Positions 46,613 through 55,477 of a stretch of DNA of 64,000 nt are shown here, piece by piece (the stretch's first letter is position 1; every line of letters starts with the position of its first letter). The stretch is from Microbaculum sp051390635 (GTDB lineage: Bacteria; Pseudomonadota; Alphaproteobacteria; Rhizobiales; Tepidamorphaceae), in assembly GCF_051390635.1 (NCBI RefSeq), contig NZ_JBPODT010000003.1, forward strand, positions 124,001 to 188,000, written 5' to 3'. The notes under the pieces were generated by a model. That model was given only the letters and a program-made list of their open reading frames with translations. It was not told where the DNA came from and did no database searches. A program made the translations under genes and the position numbers.

Positions 46613-47275
46613 TCATCCTAGGGGGGCGGCGAATTCTGCAACGGCATTCGCGGCCGCGTCGAGATTGCCCTTCCAGGTGGCCGGCGACCGGCCACGCGGC
46701 TTGAAGTCGTGGTCGCCGTCCTCGAGATAGGCAAACCCGACATGGTCGGGCAGCCCGTAGGCCGCGATCTCGGCCGCGGCGCCGAACGGGTCGCGATCGC
46801 CCTGGCAGATCAGGACCGGCAGATGCGCGCCTTCCAGCGGCGTCAGGCGCGGCGAGTGCGGCTGTCCGGGCGGGTGGAACGGATAGCCGAGGCAGACGAC
46901 CCCAGCCGCGGCAATCCCCGGTTGGCCGGCCACCATCGCGGCGACGCGGCCACCGAGCGACTTGCCGCCGATCAGAAGCGGTCCGTCGACACCCTCGGCC
47001 TTCGCCGCTTCGATCGCGGCGAGATATTCGTCGACGAGCTTGTCGGCGCGCGGCGGCGGTCTTTTCTTGCCCCCGGTCCGCCGTGCCGCCATGTAGGCGA
47101 ACTCGAACCGGGCCACCGATACGCCGCGTTCGGCCAGGCGCTCGGCGATGCCGGCCATGAACGGGCTGTCGATGCCGACGCCCGCCCCGTGGGCAAGCAA
47201 TAGGGTCGCGCGTGCGGCGCGGTTCGCCGGGCGATCCCAAAGAAGTGTCTCGACGCTCGTATTTGGCTCTGTCAC
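46613..47275 (-). CDS. alpha/beta hydrolase (Tex30/KANL3-like)
   Basis: A 220-residue cytosolic alpha/beta hydrolase resembling dienelactone-hydrolase and KANL3/Tex30 families. The oxyanion region is LLLAHGAGVGIDSPFM, the nucleophile elbow GGKSLGGRVAAMV, the acid in CQGDRDPFG, and the histidine in EDGDHDFKPRG. The start used is GTG 47275 (VTEPNTSVETLLWD) with GGGA nine bases upstream; the frame is open to 47365. It is divergent from the sterol desaturase gene. Substrate unknown. Confidence 0.87.
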   Translation of the reverse strand: MTEPNTSVETLLWDRPANRAARATLLLAHGAGVGIDSPFMAGIAERLAERGVSVARFEFAYMAARRTGGKKRPPPRADKLVDEYLAAIEAAKAEGVDGPLLIGGKSLGGRVAAMVAGQPGIAAAGVVCLGYPFHPPGQPHSPRLTPLEGAHLPVLICQGDRDPFGAAAEIAAYGLPDHVGFAYLEDGDHDFKPRGRSPATWKGNLDAAANAVAEFAAPLG

Positions 47276-47373
47276 GGTTGATCCCGGATGGTGGTGGCGG
47301 CTTGCCGCCGCGATGCGCGCGCACGATATTGCGGGCCACGCAAGGGAACAACCGCACCGGAGCACGCGGGCCT

Positions 47374-48252
47374 ATGGATTTTGTCGATACGATCGGGGAA
47401 GGGGCGCTGCGCCTCGCCGTATTCGCCGGCGTGTTCCTGATCATGGCGCTGGCCGAAGTCTCGGCCCCGCGCCGCGACCTCGGTTTCGGCCGTGGCCGCC
47501 GCTGGATCACCAACATGGCGATCGTGCTGATCGATACGCTGGCCGTCCGGCTGCTCTTTCCGCTGGCCGCGGTCGGGGTTGCGCTGTGGGCCGATGCGAA
47601 CGGTATCGGCCTGTTCCATCTGCTCGCGCTTCCCGGCTGGTTCGCCGGCCTGCTCGCCTTCCTGGCGCTCGATCTCGCCATCTGGGCGCAGCATCTCGCC
47701 GTCCACAAGATCCCGATCCTGTGGCGGATCCACCGCGTCCATCACGCCGACGTCGATTTCGACGTGACCACGGCCTTGCGCTTCCACCCCTTCGAGATCG
47801 TGCTGTCGATGGTCTGGAAGATGGTCGTCGTCGTGGCGCTGGGCGCGCCGCCGCTGTCGGTCTTCCTGTTCGAGGTGGTGCTGAATGGCATGGCGATGTT
47901 CAACCACGCCAATTTCAATATTCCCGCCCGGCTCGACCGGATCCTGCGTGCCGTCCTGGTGACGCCGGACATGCACCGCGTTCACCACTCGACCGATATC
48001 GCCGAAACCGATTCCAACTACGGCTTCAACCTGTCGATCTGGGACCGGCTGTTCCGCACCTACGTGCCGCAGCCCGCGCTCGGCCATGAGGGGATGACTA
48101 TCGGCCTCGACGACTACCGGACCGACGAGCCGACCCGCCTCGGCTGGTCGCTGCTGTTGCCCTTCGGCCCGCAAAACCGGGTGCGCCGACGTCGCGAAGA
48201 GCGAAACGCCGGTGTGCAGAAGGCTGGTACGCAGAAGGCGGGCAGTCAGTAG
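47374..48252 (+). CDS. sterol desaturase family membrane protein
   Basis: Integral membrane di-iron oxygenase of the fatty acid hydroxylase / sterol desaturase superfamily, 292 residues. The eight-histidine pattern is present: HLAVHK, HRVHH (in IHRVHHADVDFDV), HANFN, and HRVHHSTDIAETDSNYG. Four to five membrane helices precede and separate the motifs. The start MDFVDTIGEGALRL at 47374 is based on length and family; the upstream open frame is antisense to the hydrolase. The last residues (GVQKAGTQKAGSQ) are repetitive and overlap the convergent gene by 7 bp. Confidence 0.9.
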   Translation: MDFVDTIGEGALRLAVFAGVFLIMALAEVSAPRRDLGFGRGRRWITNMAIVLIDTLAVRLLFPLAAVGVALWADANGIGLFHLLALPGWFAGLLAFLALDLAIWAQHLAVHKIPILWRIHRVHHADVDFDVTTALRFHPFEIVLSMVWKMVVVVALGAPPLSVFLFEVVLNGMAMFNHANFNIPARLDRILRAVLVTPDMHRVHHSTDIAETDSNYGFNLSIWDRLFRTYVPQPALGHEGMTIGLDDYRTDEPTRLGWSLLLPFGPQNRVRRRREERNAGVQKAGTQKAGSQ

Positions 48253-49106
48253 AAGCTGACCGGGAAATAGCGCAGGAAGATTTCCCGGAAGGTGCCGTTC
48301 TGCTGGATCCGGGCCAGGGCGAAGTCGAAGGCCTCGCGCAGCCTGTCGTTGCCCGGCGCCACCGCGACCGTCAGACCCTCGCCGAAATAGCGCGCCTCGG
48401 TGAACGGTGCGCCGGCGAAGCGGCAGCAGTTTTCCGATGTCGAGCCGTTGAGCCACAGGCTCGCGTTCAGTCCGTCCTCGAAGAGTGCTTCGACATCGCC
48501 GTTCTTGAGCGCGGTCCGCGCCGCGTCGGCCGTCTCGTAGGTGTGCAGCACCGAGCCGGGGAAGAACGCCCTCAGATAGGCTTCGTGCGCCGTGCCCCGC
48601 TGCACCGCGATGCGTTTGCCGGCGAGCCCCTCCGGGATCATCTCCAGCTCGGGGCCCTTGTTCCGGACGACGAACCGCGCCGGCCGGGTGAGGAAGCGGT
48701 TGGAGAAGTCGAAGCGCGCCCGGCTGTCGGCGGAAACGGCCAGCGATCCGATGATCGCGTCGCCGAGATCCGACTCGATGCCGCTCGGCAGCAGGTCCCA
48801 CCTGAGCGTCTGCACCGTGCAGGGCACGTTGAGTTCGACGCAGATCGCCCGTGCCAGCTCAACCGAGAACCCGGTCGGCAGCCCGTCGGCGCCGACGAAG
48901 GCGAACGGCGGGTTCTCCGCCTCGACCAGGATCCGCACCGCCCGGACTTCCGAGAGATCCGGCTTCTCCATCCTGTGGGCGGGGTCCCAGAAGCTCGGCA
49001 CCGTCACCTGGGCGGGAAGATCGACCGCGTGCGCGCCGGGGCTCGGCAGCGTCACGGCGACGCCGGCGGCGATGCAATTCACGATAGCGCGACCGATGCG
49101 GCCCAT
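48246..49106 (-). CDS. periplasmic amino-acid-type ABC solute-binding protein
   Basis: A 286-residue member of the SBP_bac_3 family (polar amino acid binding) with a signal peptide (MGRIGRAIVNCIAAGVAVTLPSPGAHA). Domain signatures: RILVEAENPPFAFVGADGLPTGFSVELARAIC, GDAIIGSLAVSADSRARFDFSNRF, GKRIAVQRGTAHEAYL and VALFEDGLNASLWL. No transporter genes lie beside it, so it is an orphan solute-binding protein. The ligand is not known. It converges on the desaturase gene. Confidence 0.9.
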   Translation of the reverse strand: MGRIGRAIVNCIAAGVAVTLPSPGAHAVDLPAQVTVPSFWDPAHRMEKPDLSEVRAVRILVEAENPPFAFVGADGLPTGFSVELARAICVELNVPCTVQTLRWDLLPSGIESDLGDAIIGSLAVSADSRARFDFSNRFLTRPARFVVRNKGPELEMIPEGLAGKRIAVQRGTAHEAYLRAFFPGSVLHTYETADAARTALKNGDVEALFEDGLNASLWLNGSTSENCCRFAGAPFTEARYFGEGLTVAVAPGNDRLREAFDFALARIQQNGTFREIFLRYFPVSFY

Positions 49107-49198
49107 GGCGTCCTTTCAACCACTGCGAGAAAAATCTCGCTGCAGAGCGGGTTCGATGCTTATAGTAACCCCGGCTGTGGTTGTCAGCAGGGGGGCGC

Positions 49199-51259
49199 GT
49201 GACGGCGGAGGGTGCCGTTCGGCGCGAAGCGGTTGCGGACCTGCCGTCCGACGTGGCGTTTCTCACGGGCAGGCTGCCGCTTGAGGCGCTAGAGGAGGCC
49301 GTCGCGGAGGCCGACCGGCTCGGCGCCTGCGCGCACGAACTGCTGCTGTCGCGCCGTCTCGTCTCGATCGACACCTATTATCGCGCGCTCGCCGCCGCGG
49401 TCGGCGCCCGGTTCGTACCGATCGTGCGGCTGCGCTTCCCCGCCGATCCCTTCGCCGGTCGCGATCCGGCACTCGCCGCGCGGCTCGGCATGCTCGTCGT
49501 CGCCAACGGCGACGGCACGGAGATCGCCTGCGCCCCGCGCGGACAACAGGTCGCGGCGCTCGTCGAAACGCTCGCGGTCCGCCCGGTTGCCGCCCGGCAA
49601 TTGTTCATCACCACGCCGCAGGCGCTGAGCGATGCCGTCGTCGCCTGCGCGCAGGACCATCTCGTCGCGATCGCCCGAAACGGGGGCGGGCGGCTGCATG
49701 ACGGCAATTCGGCGCGCCGGCTGCTCGATCGCAGGCAGGCCGTGGTGCTCGCCGCCATGCCGCTTGCCGCCTTGCTGGCCGCGCTGGCGTTTCCGGTAGC
49801 GACGCTGCAGGCGCTAACCGGCCTGTTCGGCCTGTTCTTCCTGGGCGTCATCGGGCTCCGGCTCACAGCCGCGGTGCTGGGGTTGCTGCCATCCTCTTTA
49901 GTATCTTCGCTGTCTGGCCCTCCGGAGTCGTCCAGACCGCTGTCCGACCGCGAGCTGCCGGACTACACGGTGCTGGTGCCGCTCTATCGCGAGGCTGCCC
50001 TCGTGCCCGGCCTGATCGCCGCGCTCGCGCGCCTCGACTATCCCGCCCACCGTCTCGACATCAAGATCGTCGCCGAGGCCGACGATGCCGAGACGCTGGC
50101 GGTCCTGCGCCGGGCCGCGCTGCCGCCGCAGGTCCAGGTCGTCGTTGTCCCCGATGCCGCGCCGAAGACCAAGCCGAAGGCGCTCGGTTTCGCCCTGGCG
50201 TTCGCCCGGGGCGCCTTCGTCACCGTCTTCGACGCGGAGGATCTGCCGGATCCGCGCCAGCTGCGCCGGGCCGCCGAGCGCTTCGCCGCCGAACCCGAAG
50301 ACATCGTCTGCCTGCAGGCGCGGCTCGCCTGGTACAACTGGCCGGAGAGCTGGTTCACGCGCCAACTCGCGCTCGAATACGCCTCGCTGTTCGAGGTGTT
50401 CCTGCCGGCGCTGGAGCGGCTCGGCCTGCCGTTCCCGCTCGGGGGAACCTCCAACCATTTCCGCATACGCGCGCTGAGGGCGGTCGGCGGCTGGGATGCC
50501 TACAACGTGACCGAGGACGCCGACCTCGGCCTGCGGCTGGCCCGGGCGGGCTATCGCTGCAAGACGCTGCGGTCGACGACGCTGGAGGAGGCGCCCGTCA
50601 GCTTCCGGCCGTGGCTGTGTCAGCGCACGCGCTGGATGAAGGGCTGGATCCAGACCTATCTGGTCCACATGCGCGCGCCCGGCGACCTGATGCGCCGCCT
50701 GGGCCCGGTGCGGTTCCTGGGCATTCAGGCGATCTTCGGCGGCGTCGTCGTCTCCGCCTTCGTCCACCCGATCTTCCTTGCCGTCATCGCCGTGCAGGTC
50801 CTGCACGGCGACATTTTTCTTGATGGCGGCGGTCCGGTCGATTTCGCGGTCAACTGGCTTGGCGTGCTGAACCTGATCGCCGGCTACCTGGCGGGGTTCG
50901 CGCTCGCGCTCGCCGGCCTGAGGCACCGGCCGATGTGGTGGCTCGTGCCGGAACTGGCGCTGTTGCCGGTCTACTGGCTGACGATGTCGATCGCCGCCGT
51001 CCGCGCCGTCGCGCAGCTCTGCCGCGCCCCGCATCTATGGGAAAAGACCGAACACGGCCTGACCGGCATGGCGCCGGTCCCGCCCGATTTGCAGGCCTAT
51101 GGGAAAATTGGAGCGGGCGATCGGGATCGAACCGACGACATTCAGCTTGGGAAGCGCCGGCAACCGTTTGATCCAGTTAACCCCAGTTCCCCATCCGAGA
51201 GACCGGAAAGGATCCTCGGATGCCGGAACTTGCCGTCACGCACGGTTTGGACTGCATAG
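49199..51259 (+). CDS. GT2 glycosyltransferase with altered C-terminus (XagB-like)
   Basis: A 686-residue membrane glycosyltransferase. Residues 10-170 resemble a GspE/MshEN-like N-terminal domain; two membrane helices follow (about 180-220); then a GT2 catalytic domain with DYTVLVPLYREAALVPGLI, the DxD-like FDAEDLPDP, the EDADLGLRL motif, and QRTRWMKGW; then three to four membrane helices. Such proteins make exopolysaccharide. GTG 49199 is favoured by the preceding AGGGGGG. The last 35 or so residues come from an integrated element: the frame runs into the 54-bp att repeat at 51102, and without the element it would end ...GKLTFYH in the tRNA-Gly antisense. Confidence 0.88.
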   Translation: MTAEGAVRREAVADLPSDVAFLTGRLPLEALEEAVAEADRLGACAHELLLSRRLVSIDTYYRALAAAVGARFVPIVRLRFPADPFAGRDPALAARLGMLVVANGDGTEIACAPRGQQVAALVETLAVRPVAARQLFITTPQALSDAVVACAQDHLVAIARNGGGRLHDGNSARRLLDRRQAVVLAAMPLAALLAALAFPVATLQALTGLFGLFFLGVIGLRLTAAVLGLLPSSLVSSLSGPPESSRPLSDRELPDYTVLVPLYREAALVPGLIAALARLDYPAHRLDIKIVAEADDAETLAVLRRAALPPQVQVVVVPDAAPKTKPKALGFALAFARGAFVTVFDAEDLPDPRQLRRAAERFAAEPEDIVCLQARLAWYNWPESWFTRQLALEYASLFEVFLPALERLGLPFPLGGTSNHFRIRALRAVGGWDAYNVTEDADLGLRLARAGYRCKTLRSTTLEEAPVSFRPWLCQRTRWMKGWIQTYLVHMRAPGDLMRRLGPVRFLGIQAIFGGVVVSAFVHPIFLAVIAVQVLHGDIFLDGGGPVDFAVNWLGVLNLIAGYLAGFALALAGLRHRPMWWLVPELALLPVYWLTMSIAAVRAVAQLCRAPHLWEKTEHGLTGMAPVPPDLQAYGKIGAGDRDRTDDIQLGKRRQPFDPVNPSSPSERPERILGCRNLPSRTVWTA
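51102..51155 (+). repeat. left attachment repeat (54 bp)
   Basis: Identical over 54 bp to 61406-61459. It contains the 3' part of tRNA-Gly (acceptor, T arm and anticodon stem to the anticodon loop) and lies inside the 3' end of the glycosyltransferase frame. The matching bases end at GGGAAGC on both sides and differ outside. Confidence 0.93.
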
Positions 51260-51555
51260 GGTATATCAACGAAACCGAGGGCGGCTGCGACGCTATCGCG
51301 GTCATTGATGGCCGCAACGTCAAGCTCGGCCGCTTCGCCAATCGTGGCGACGCGCGCGCTGCGATCATCGAGGCGAGCCGGGCGGGCGATATCAGTCCCT
51401 CCGAGGAACCGGTATCTTCTTCTGGCCGAGCGATAACCGGTGCGGATACGGAACCGGTTTCGGCCTCGACGCTAAACGCGTTTCCCCCTAGGAACCGCAC
51501 TTCGAAAGATGCTTATCCGCATGAATTGCCGGCCGGCGAAAGGGCGGGGCGATGA
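51220..51555 (+). CDS. hypothetical protein, first gene of the element
   Basis: A 111-residue protein that I do not recognise. The N-terminal 55 residues (MPELAVTHGLDCIGYINETEG, then CDAIAVIDGRNVKLGRFANRGDARAAI) could form a small alpha/beta domain; the C-terminal half is serine- and proline-rich. The start ATG 51220 follows AAAGGA at a good spacing, and its stop overlaps the next start as ATGA, supporting a real gene. It lies just inside the left attachment repeat. Confidence 0.6.
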   Translation: MPELAVTHGLDCIGYINETEGGCDAIAVIDGRNVKLGRFANRGDARAAIIEASRAGDISPSEEPVSSSGRAITGADTEPVSASTLNAFPPRNRTSKDAYPHELPAGERAGR

Positions 51556-52169
51556 ACGCCCAGGCCGACCTTTTTGCGCTGTGCGCCAAATACGGCGTTG
51601 ATCCGGACAGCATTCCGGATCTCCCCGAGAAACGCAGGGCGCACCGATTGCCGCCACCGGCAAGTTCGCTCGAATGCGGCATGCGGCGCGACCGGCGCCG
51701 CGTCTGGGGCGGCAGCTCGGCTTTGCCGCCGCAGCTCCGGGCGATGTTCACACCGGGCGAGATGGCCGTCATGGCCATCATCCGCGACCAGGTGCGCCGT
51801 CGCGGCTTCTGCGCGCTTGCTAATAGCGACATCGCGAAACGCGCGGGGTTGTCCGGCACAACAGTCGTGAAGCGCGCCGTGCGCACCGCCAAGGCGGCTG
51901 GCTTGATCCACGTTAAGGAACGGCGGATCGCGCGGGATCGCAATCTACCGAACATCATCACTATCGTTTCGGCGGAATGGATCGCTTGGCTACGCCTCGG
52001 CCGCGCTGCAGAGGGGGGTGGGGGCACGGGCGTGCCTGGGACGGAGAAACAGAAGGTATTCAAGAAGAGAGAGCCGAGCGCTCCCAGCCTTCGACCTAGA
52101 CACTCGCTCTCCGATCGGCAGTGCCGACGAATATTACGGCATCTTGGCGCCGGGGAGCGGCGATGGTGA
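51552..52169 (+). CDS. winged-helix protein, possible replication or regulatory protein
   Basis: A 205-residue protein with a winged helix-turn-helix at about residues 72-130: TPGEMAVMAIIRDQVRRRG, then CALANSDIAKRAGLSGTTVVKRAVRTAKAAGLIHVKERR. This arrangement is seen in replication-associated or plasmid-type HTH proteins of rhizobial elements, and also in regulators. The C-terminal 50 residues are low complexity and basic. Start overlaps the preceding stop (ATGA). A 250-bp non-coding stretch with short repeats follows, which would fit an origin next to a Rep-like protein, but this is inference. Confidence 0.65.
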   Translation: MNAQADLFALCAKYGVDPDSIPDLPEKRRAHRLPPPASSLECGMRRDRRRVWGGSSALPPQLRAMFTPGEMAVMAIIRDQVRRRGFCALANSDIAKRAGLSGTTVVKRAVRTAKAAGLIHVKERRIARDRNLPNIITIVSAEWIAWLRLGRAAEGGGGTGVPGTEKQKVFKKREPSAPSLRPRHSLSDRQCRRILRHLGAGERRW

Positions 52170-52421
52170 ACAGAACGGCCAGCGCGGTGGGGCCCCTTGG
52201 TTGGGTCCTTCCCAACGGCCGCCTCTCCTACGGGCACACTGCGCCTGAATGTTCGCCAGTTGATCACCGTGCAAACGGTACACGGGTCACACGTGTTGCA
52301 CGGGTGGCGCACAGTTTAGCCTCAAGTGGCGCTCGGTTGGTAATCTGCGTGTTTACACGAAGCCCGTCATCGGACCATTCGGTGAGACGCGCAAATGCGC
52401 GTTCCGGCGAGCCAACAATAC
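52170..52421 (+). other. non-coding stretch with CACGGGT repeats
   Basis: No gene is supported. CACGGGT occurs at 52281-52287 and 52299-52305 (18 bp apart), within a stretch (52269-52312) that also has ACACGTGT and GCGCACA. It follows the winged-helix gene. A candidate origin or operator region. Confidence 0.35.
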
Positions 52422-53774
52422 CTAGTACTGATGCTTGCGCATCTCCGCTAGCTCTTCATCGACTAGCCGTTTGGGCAGCTCAAAAAAATCGAAAAGCTGG
52501 TAGAGGGAATACAGCATCGAAAAGACCACTTCGGGAAGGGAGTCTGGAAGCGCCGCGAGAGCAACGGTTTCGGTGGCCTCGAATTCATTTTGGGCGGCAG
52601 TTCTGTCTTCGAATATGAATCGATTTGGATTGCCAATTGAAACAAGTCTTCTGCCGGCGAGCCCCATCCAGCGCGCGTGGCAGATAAGATTGGCTTCTGA
52701 TGCACCGATCGCCCGGGCAATATAGCTCGCCTCAAGTATGGCCTCGCCAAGTCGCCAAGTCGGCGTGGTGATATCAAAAGTAGTCCCTGGCACTTTGCCT
52801 TGTACGCCACCATCTTCGTTATAGCCGCGTCGGGTAAAGAGAAAGCCGTCCGGCGAGATACGCCAAAAGTCATGGTGTGCGGGTACGTCATAGCTGCCGT
52901 CGGGCTCCGGCCCCCTCCAGAACTCGACGGCGCCGTCGATCGCTTTCGGGGTGTAGGGAGTGCGCGATAGGGTTACGAAGGGCGGCCAGCCTGAATGATT
53001 GCGTACTTCCTGCTGAATAATCCTCCGCAGTTCTGCGAGAGAGGCATTGTTGAACGTGCCGTCGATCGCGAATCCTACGTCGTAATAGCCCTGCAATAGT
53101 CGCGGCGGTGCATCTTCCTCAAGGGGAGCAGTCAGCTCAGTCCAGCGATTCGCCGCTTGATCTTCAAACGCCAATAACTGATCGAGCCGCGATGGAGTTG
53201 TATTGCCCGCCACGGGCAGGACCCCCTCCATGATTGAACGCATGGCGTCGAGCAATTCCGTCCTCCGATTCTGCAGGCAACGCTCAAGCAGCCGGTCCCA
53301 CTCTTCTGCGGTGCGCGGTTCTTCGCTATTGGGCCCTGCCCGGCGTATATACGTGCGATGCGCGATTAATCGCTTACCGTCCGGCCCACCGGCCTTGGCG
53401 CGTATGGGAACTCTATGGCCGCCGGGGACAGCGATTATGGGAAAGCGGTCGCTCTTACCCGGCGCAGTCCGGTGAGTTACCTGACACTGCACGAGCGGAT
53501 CGAGATACTTCGCGATGATCGACTGGATCGCATCCTGTGACCAAGCGTCAAGCGTTGGGGGGCGAGGTGTCGCCGCAATGAAGGTACCGTCGGGCTGCTC
53601 GGCAAATCCAATGACGATGTAGCCTCCGCCGTGATTGGCGAGTGCGATAACCTCCTTCGCTAATGCCGCTCTATTTTCATTGTCCACTAGGTCGAGCCAC
53701 TCTTTAACTTCGATGTCGAGCGATTCGCGCGGCTCGCTTACAAGCTCATCGAGATTGGTATTGTGCAAAGCCAT
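52422..53774 (-). CDS. AlbA_2 (Schlafen-like) domain protein
   Basis: A 450-residue protein with an N-terminal AlbA_2 / Schlafen-like domain (residues 15-150): ESLDIEVKEWLDLVDNENRAALAKEVIALANHGGGYIVIGFAE, then SIIAKYLDPLVQC and RTYIRRAGPNSEEPRTAEEW. AlbA_2 domains occur in RNA- or tRNA-cleaving and regulatory proteins and are frequent in defence islands. The C-terminal 300 residues are not recognised. The DNA is less GC-rich than the host. It is followed on the same strand by nothing, being the last of five minus-strand cargo genes. Confidence 0.78.
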   Translation of the reverse strand: MALHNTNLDELVSEPRESLDIEVKEWLDLVDNENRAALAKEVIALANHGGGYIVIGFAEQPDGTFIAATPRPPTLDAWSQDAIQSIIAKYLDPLVQCQVTHRTAPGKSDRFPIIAVPGGHRVPIRAKAGGPDGKRLIAHRTYIRRAGPNSEEPRTAEEWDRLLERCLQNRRTELLDAMRSIMEGVLPVAGNTTPSRLDQLLAFEDQAANRWTELTAPLEEDAPPRLLQGYYDVGFAIDGTFNNASLAELRRIIQQEVRNHSGWPPFVTLSRTPYTPKAIDGAVEFWRGPEPDGSYDVPAHHDFWRISPDGFLFTRRGYNEDGGVQGKVPGTTFDITTPTWRLGEAILEASYIARAIGASEANLICHARWMGLAGRRLVSIGNPNRFIFEDRTAAQNEFEATETVALAALPDSLPEVVFSMLYSLYQLFDFFELPKRLVDEELAEMRKHQY

Positions 53775-53871
53775 TGACTATCTCGTTTCCGAACGACAAG
53801 TGCTTCCCGCTCTCTGTAGCAGTAGCCTGCTAATCCGCCACGAACGATGCCGGATTTGAGACAGTGAAACG

Positions 53872-54360
53872 CTAGAGCACGGCACCTATCAATTGCAGAA
53901 GAAAACCGAGAAGAAGCAACCAAGCGGCGATCCCTCGTAGATCGCGCGGTTCGCTGTTGGCGCGGCGGCGAATCACATGTGCGATTTCATCGAAACTCAG
54001 TTCGATTGCCGCCTTGTCCATACCTCCCGGTTCGCGCCGTATCGGGAGTTCGGGCAGATTAAAACTCCGCCGAACAAATTGGTGGGCCTTGTCTATTGCA
54101 GCGGAAGTAGGCTTCTGAACCCACATGTGCCCCTGTACTCGCGCGGGTGAGTAGTAGTCGCCGCCGCCAAACGCCTCGTCATATTTTTGCTCCATCACTT
54201 CCGCGTGTTTCAATAATCGCCGGCGATCAATCTCATTTCGTCGCAGTTGAACTCTAAGGAGGATAGTGTGCCATGGGAGCACCAATAAGATGGCACCTCC
54301 AAAGGCAAGGAAAAGTCCCAACACGTTCCAGCTCTTCGGTTCAGCTAAGAAGCCAAGCAT
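53872..54360 (-). CDS. unknown protein with membrane segments at both ends
   Basis: A 162-residue protein with a membrane helix at the N-terminus (residues 12-34, LGLFLAFGGAILLVLPWHTI) and another at the C-terminus (about 143-160, IAAWLLLLGFLLQLIGAVL). The middle is charged and includes KHAEVMEQKYDEAFGGGDYYSP. No family recognised. The two-helix layout with a cytosolic middle is compatible with a membrane effector, but that is speculation. It lies about 97 bp upstream of the AlbA_2 gene on the same strand. Low GC. Confidence 0.6.
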   Translation of the reverse strand: MLGFLAEPKSWNVLGLFLAFGGAILLVLPWHTILLRVQLRRNEIDRRRLLKHAEVMEQKYDEAFGGGDYYSPARVQGHMWVQKPTSAAIDKAHQFVRRSFNLPELPIRREPGGMDKAAIELSFDEIAHVIRRRANSEPRDLRGIAAWLLLLGFLLQLIGAVL

Positions 54361-54559
54361 TTTTCTAGCATTGCATTCAGTTGGACGCGCAAACAGTGCG
54401 CACTCTAGTTAGAGATACACAACCCAATGCTCCTCGGCGACGATAGAGATGGGCACGCCGGCATCGCGAGATTCGCAGGCCTGGACGGTCTTGTTATCGA
54501 CTATCGGGAGTATAATCACCTGATCGCGCGGCCCGTATGTGTGGATCGACTACTGCGAA

Positions 54560-55321
54560 CTAATCTCCAAGGCTCATAAGGAAATCTCCGAGCAGCTCTA
54601 CAATTCGACCCAAGCCGTACCCGAGCGCAAGCTCCGTCTTCTTTGAAACTACGGCTTCCGCGCCCTTGCCAGCGGCGCTCTTTAACCGTTCGAGAAGGCC
54701 CTTCTCCACAAGCGGCGATTTTAAAAGATTCAATGCGGTATCGAGAAGTGTGATAAGTTGCGCCCGCTCAATATCGGAGAGTGCGCGTTGTTCTGGGGGT
54801 AGATTGGTGCTTTTTGCTAAAGTGATAGCTTCGTCTAATAGCTCTGAAATTTTTCCAATTAGCTGAGCGTTGGACCTTCTATTAATAGAAACCCACGCTA
54901 CGGGGAGGATGTCTACATACGGAGGTGCGGGAGATTTTTCCGGTTCCAGATTTTGTTCGTTTGCACTTTCTGGATATTGAATAGATGTTTCGCGGACGAT
55001 CGTTCCTTCAAACTCCCGTAACAGAGAGATGGCGCGATGAGCGAATTGAAGGAGGACGTCTCTCGACACTTCACCTTGCATGCGCTGGTACTTGGACAAG
55101 TCGTTAGTCGATAGCCCAAAACGGTTCTCGAATTCGAATTCATCAAGCAATTCGTAAGCATCAATGAGATTTGGCGCAATAAATATATCGACCTTTTCTC
55201 GCGGCGCGTGTAATTCAAGCTGTTGGATATCTTCTTCGATGCCCGACAAAATTCGGTATACCTCATCGATTAAAGCCGAGCCAGGTGGGGTTTCGTTGTC
55301 GTCGGGTGTTCTGTTCTGCAT
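54560..55321 (-). CDS. unknown acidic helical protein
   Basis: A 253-residue, mostly helical and acidic protein; start MQNRTPDDNETPPGSALIDE at 55321. The N-terminal half contains a helical region (YRILSGIEEDIQQLELHAPRE), and the C-terminal 60 residues (LLKSPLVEKGLLERLKSAAGKGAEAVVSKKTELALGYGLG) resemble the alanine/lysine-rich helices seen at the end of many unknown proteins of mobile elements. No catalytic motif is visible. Codon use and GC are lower than in host genes. Part of the minus-strand cargo. Confidence 0.6.
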   Translation of the reverse strand: MQNRTPDDNETPPGSALIDEVYRILSGIEEDIQQLELHAPREKVDIFIAPNLIDAYELLDEFEFENRFGLSTNDLSKYQRMQGEVSRDVLLQFAHRAISLLREFEGTIVRETSIQYPESANEQNLEPEKSPAPPYVDILPVAWVSINRRSNAQLIGKISELLDEAITLAKSTNLPPEQRALSDIERAQLITLLDTALNLLKSPLVEKGLLERLKSAAGKGAEAVVSKKTELALGYGLGRIVELLGDFLMSLGD

Positions 55322-55477
55322 TCAATTTCCGTACGACAAAGTCACAATGATCTGCCGGATGGTAATGCGGTCGGCGCCAATCCGTTTGGAAGCGCGTCGC
55401 TCATTACGGCTTCCCCCTTAATTGGATCGTATAGACCAAGACGCATTTTACAGGCTTAGGTGCAAATCGCAAATAAA

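Noticed and set aside
52121..52618. Open frame on the plus strand after the winged-helix gene
   Set aside because: It overlaps the AlbA_2 gene by 197 bp on the opposite strand, has no recognisable domain, and most of it covers a repeat-bearing non-coding stretch.
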